Below, one piece after another: positions 62,601 through 64,000 of a stretch of DNA of 64,000 bases. The translations under genes were made by a program, and so were the position numbers. The DNA is from Centropus unirufus (Eukaryota > Chordata > Aves > Cuculiformes > Centropidae): assembly GCA_013397695.1 (NCBI GenBank), contig VYZI01000533.1:1-64000 (forward strand), read 5' to 3'. The notes beneath the pieces were generated by a model, which was given only the letters and a program-made list of their open reading frames with translations, searched no databases and had not been told where the DNA came from. Position 1 is the first letter of the stretch, and each line of letters opens with the position of its first letter.

Positions 62601-63871
62601 TGGGTTGGGGGTTTCTCCCCCATGCCTTGACCCTTGCACCCTTGGGTCCTGGTGGGCAAGCTGGGATGCTGGCCAGAGGGTCTCGTGGAGTTTTACCCCA
62701 CTTGGTGCCACGTCCCTGCTGCAGCTTTATCCTCAGGAGGGTGTGGCATGTTGGGGTTCCTGCTGTGCCAGGGGGTATTCAGGTCTGCTGGTGCCATGTG
62801 GAGGTGGGGGTGCACAGGGTAAAGGTGATAACGCAGCTGGCTCCCCTCTGGTTCTGTTGCAGGTCGGTGGCCACTGCAAGAACATCCCTACACTGGAGTA
62901 TGGCTTCCTCGTCCAGGTGAGTGTCCTAGACCCTGTCCCGCCACCCAGAGCATCTGTCCTGCTGCCCCGTGTCCTGCTGAGCTCCGTCTTGCTGAGCTCC
63001 GTCCTGCTGCCCAGAAATCCTTTCTGCTGCCCTACATCCCACTTATCCCCAGTCCGCTGTTAAAAGCATCCTTCTCACTGCCCTGTATCCTGCTTGGCCC
63101 CATCCTGCTGCCTAGAGCATCCTCTCCATTCATCCCACATCCCTCTCAGCCCCCATCCTGCTGCCTGGAGCATCCTCTTGAGCACTGGGGCTTTGGTGGA
63201 AGCTGACTTCCACTGTCCTCTCCCTCAGATCATGAAATATGCCGAGCAGCGTATCCCAACTCTCAATGAGTACTGCGTGGTGTGCGATGAGCAGCATGTC
63301 TTCCAGAATGGCTCCATGCTCAAGGTTTGGGAACAGGGAGTGGGCAGGCATGGCCTGTCACACCTTGTCACCATCCCCACACCTCCCCATGATTCCTCTC
63401 CCTTCTGCAGCCAGCAGTGTGCACCCGGGAGCTCTGTGTCTTCTCCTTCTACACCCTGGGCGTCATGTCCGGTGCAGCAGAGGAGGTGGCCACGGGTGCT
63501 GAGGTAGGGGTGCATGCAGTGGATGACCGTACTGTCACTTTGGGTTTCTGTCTCTTCACCCCACACACTGTTCCTAAGGTGGTGGATCTGTTGGTGGCCA
63601 TGTGCCGTGCTGCCCTGGAGTCTCCCCGCAAGAGCATCATCTTCGAGCCTTATCCTTCTGTGGTGGACCCCAACGATCCCAAAACACTTGCCTTCAACCC
63701 CAAGGTAAGCACCAGGGAGGGCAATGCTCCCACCATGTTGGGGCGTGATGGGGCTGGGCAAGCTCTGAGAGCTCTGATTGCCCCTCTCTCCTGTCTCACC
63801 TGTAGAAGAAGAACTATGAGCGGCTGCAGAAGGCCCTGGACAGCGTGATGTCCATCCGCGAGATGACCCAG
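59671..63871 (+). CDS. PARP6: PARP6, mono-ADP-ribosyltransferase (5' part)
   Basis: This is the N-terminal 378 (or 387) residues of PARP6, which runs to about 630 residues in human; the catalytic PARP domain lies beyond the window. PARP6 mono-ADP-ribosylates proteins and has been linked to neurite growth and cell-cycle control. Exons: 59671-59673 (ATG only), 60212-60289, 60417-60511, 61243-61303, 61433-61523, 61607-61673, 61936-62085, 62315-62468 or 62315-62495, 62863-62916, 63229-63324, 63411-63503, 63579-63704, 63806-63871. Phases agree throughout. Landmarks: acidic start DDDSDGDNESEEF, then GTIDDVDIDLHVNISFLD, LRLRFSLSQYLDGPEPSIE, EKRHSWFKTSGTIKKFRAG, YCVVCDEQHVFQNGSMLK and FSFYTLGVMSGAAEEVATG, all near-identical to the mammalian protein. 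The start codon is the last three bases of exon 1. Exon 8 has two in-frame donor choices, one of them a GC donor. The gene is divergent from PKM. Confidence 0.97.
59815..60211. repeat. Pyrimidine-rich degenerate repeat, PARP6 intron 1
   Basis: About 400 bp of the intron is strongly C/T-biased on the plus strand and built from diverged 'cccatcctgctcccc'-like units. ORFs at 59.8-60.2 kb reflect this composition. Confidence 0.65.
60530..61140. repeat. Degenerate minisatellite in PARP6 intron 3
   Basis: About 600 bp consists of many diverged copies of a roughly 30-36 bp motif close to 'ccagggcacccagctgtgcc' followed by 'atcccc'. The low stop content on both strands produces the long ORFs here, none of which are genes. 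Confidence 0.8.
62930..63190. repeat. Degenerate short repeats in PARP6 intron 9
   Basis: Repeated pieces 'tgctgagctccgtc' (twice, near 62,976-63,005) and 'catcctgctgcctggagcat'-like units (twice, near 63,100-63,175) suggest local tandem expansion, as in introns 1 and 3. Confidence 0.6.
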
Positions 63872-64000
63872 GTAAGCTGGCGTGGCCCCCCACCACCCTT
63901 GGCCCTGTGTGAGCACATCCTGGTGCCAGATCGTTTGCAGCAGTTGGCGTTACCGTGCTGATCTCCATCCGCCTGCAATGGGTGGGTGCTGGACGACCCC
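63872..64000 (+). other. PARP6 intron, continues past window
   Basis: After the donor at 63,872 ('ccag' before 'gtaagc') no further exon is visible before the window ends. Confidence 0.7.

Noticed and set aside
1..64000. CRISPR arrays, operons, phage or bacterial systems
   Set aside because: Intron-exon structure, CpG islands and CR1/LTR elements show a vertebrate chromosome. No direct-repeat/spacer pattern is present.

Overview
This is vertebrate nuclear DNA, almost certainly from a bird and plausibly a songbird. The signs are several CR1 LINE copies (five recognisable, with the typical avian CR1 3' end), a solo ERVL-type LTR, long introns with GT-AG splice sites, compact CpG-island promoters, and exons that read through into well-known vertebrate proteins. 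The gene set matches human 15q23 (the MYO9A-SENP8-GRAMD2A-PKM-PARP6 neighbourhood; chromosome 10 in birds, by inference). No operons, CRISPR arrays or tRNA/rRNA genes were seen.

Layout. (1) About 1-14.8 kb: no convincing coding exon. By position this is most likely the first intron of MYO9A (minus strand), carrying an LTR remnant, four short CR1 pieces, A-rich and AT-rich tracts and one orphan exon-like segment at 10,335-10,480. (2) About 14.86-15.9 kb: a CpG island that looks like a divergent promoter, with a minus-strand splice donor (MYO9A exon 1, inferred) and a plus-strand donor (SENP8 non-coding exon 1, inferred). (3) SENP8 on the plus strand: one coding exon at 20,251-20,889 giving a complete 212-residue NEDD8 protease. 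(4) A 3.2 kb convergent gap. (5) GRAMD2A on the minus strand: eleven coding exons reconstructed between 35,964 and 25,601, giving 346 residues. (6) A second CpG island (36.45-37.1 kb) with three CCAAT boxes, directly abutting the PKM poly(A) site. (7) PKM on the minus strand: all ten coding exon positions from 53,439 to 37,589, plus both mutually exclusive exons (M1-type and M2-type), giving 530 residues with either exon. A 1.3 kb antisense CR1 lies in the intron after the first coding exon. (8) About 58.0-59.7 kb: a third CpG island, the head-to-head promoter of PKM and PARP6, with two perfect CRE palindromes, a 35-bp minisatellite and an ACGTG site. (9) PARP6 on the plus strand: start codon and thirteen exons to 63,871, encoding about the first 378-387 residues. 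The catalytic domain lies beyond the window.

The genes are not a pathway. They are a conserved syntenic block: ubiquitin-like processing (SENP8), ER-plasma membrane contacts (GRAMD2A), glycolysis (PKM) and mono-ADP-ribosylation (PARP6). The points most worth following up are the PARP6 orientation (head-to-head with PKM, whereas I recall both on the same strand in human), a strong upstream ORF ending one base before the PARP6 start codon, an ambiguous PARP6 exon-8 donor (GC-AG or a downstream GT), a perfect 30-bp inverted repeat with a 6-nt loop in SENP8 intron 1, and the PKM exon 9/10 switch region with its pyrimidine tract.
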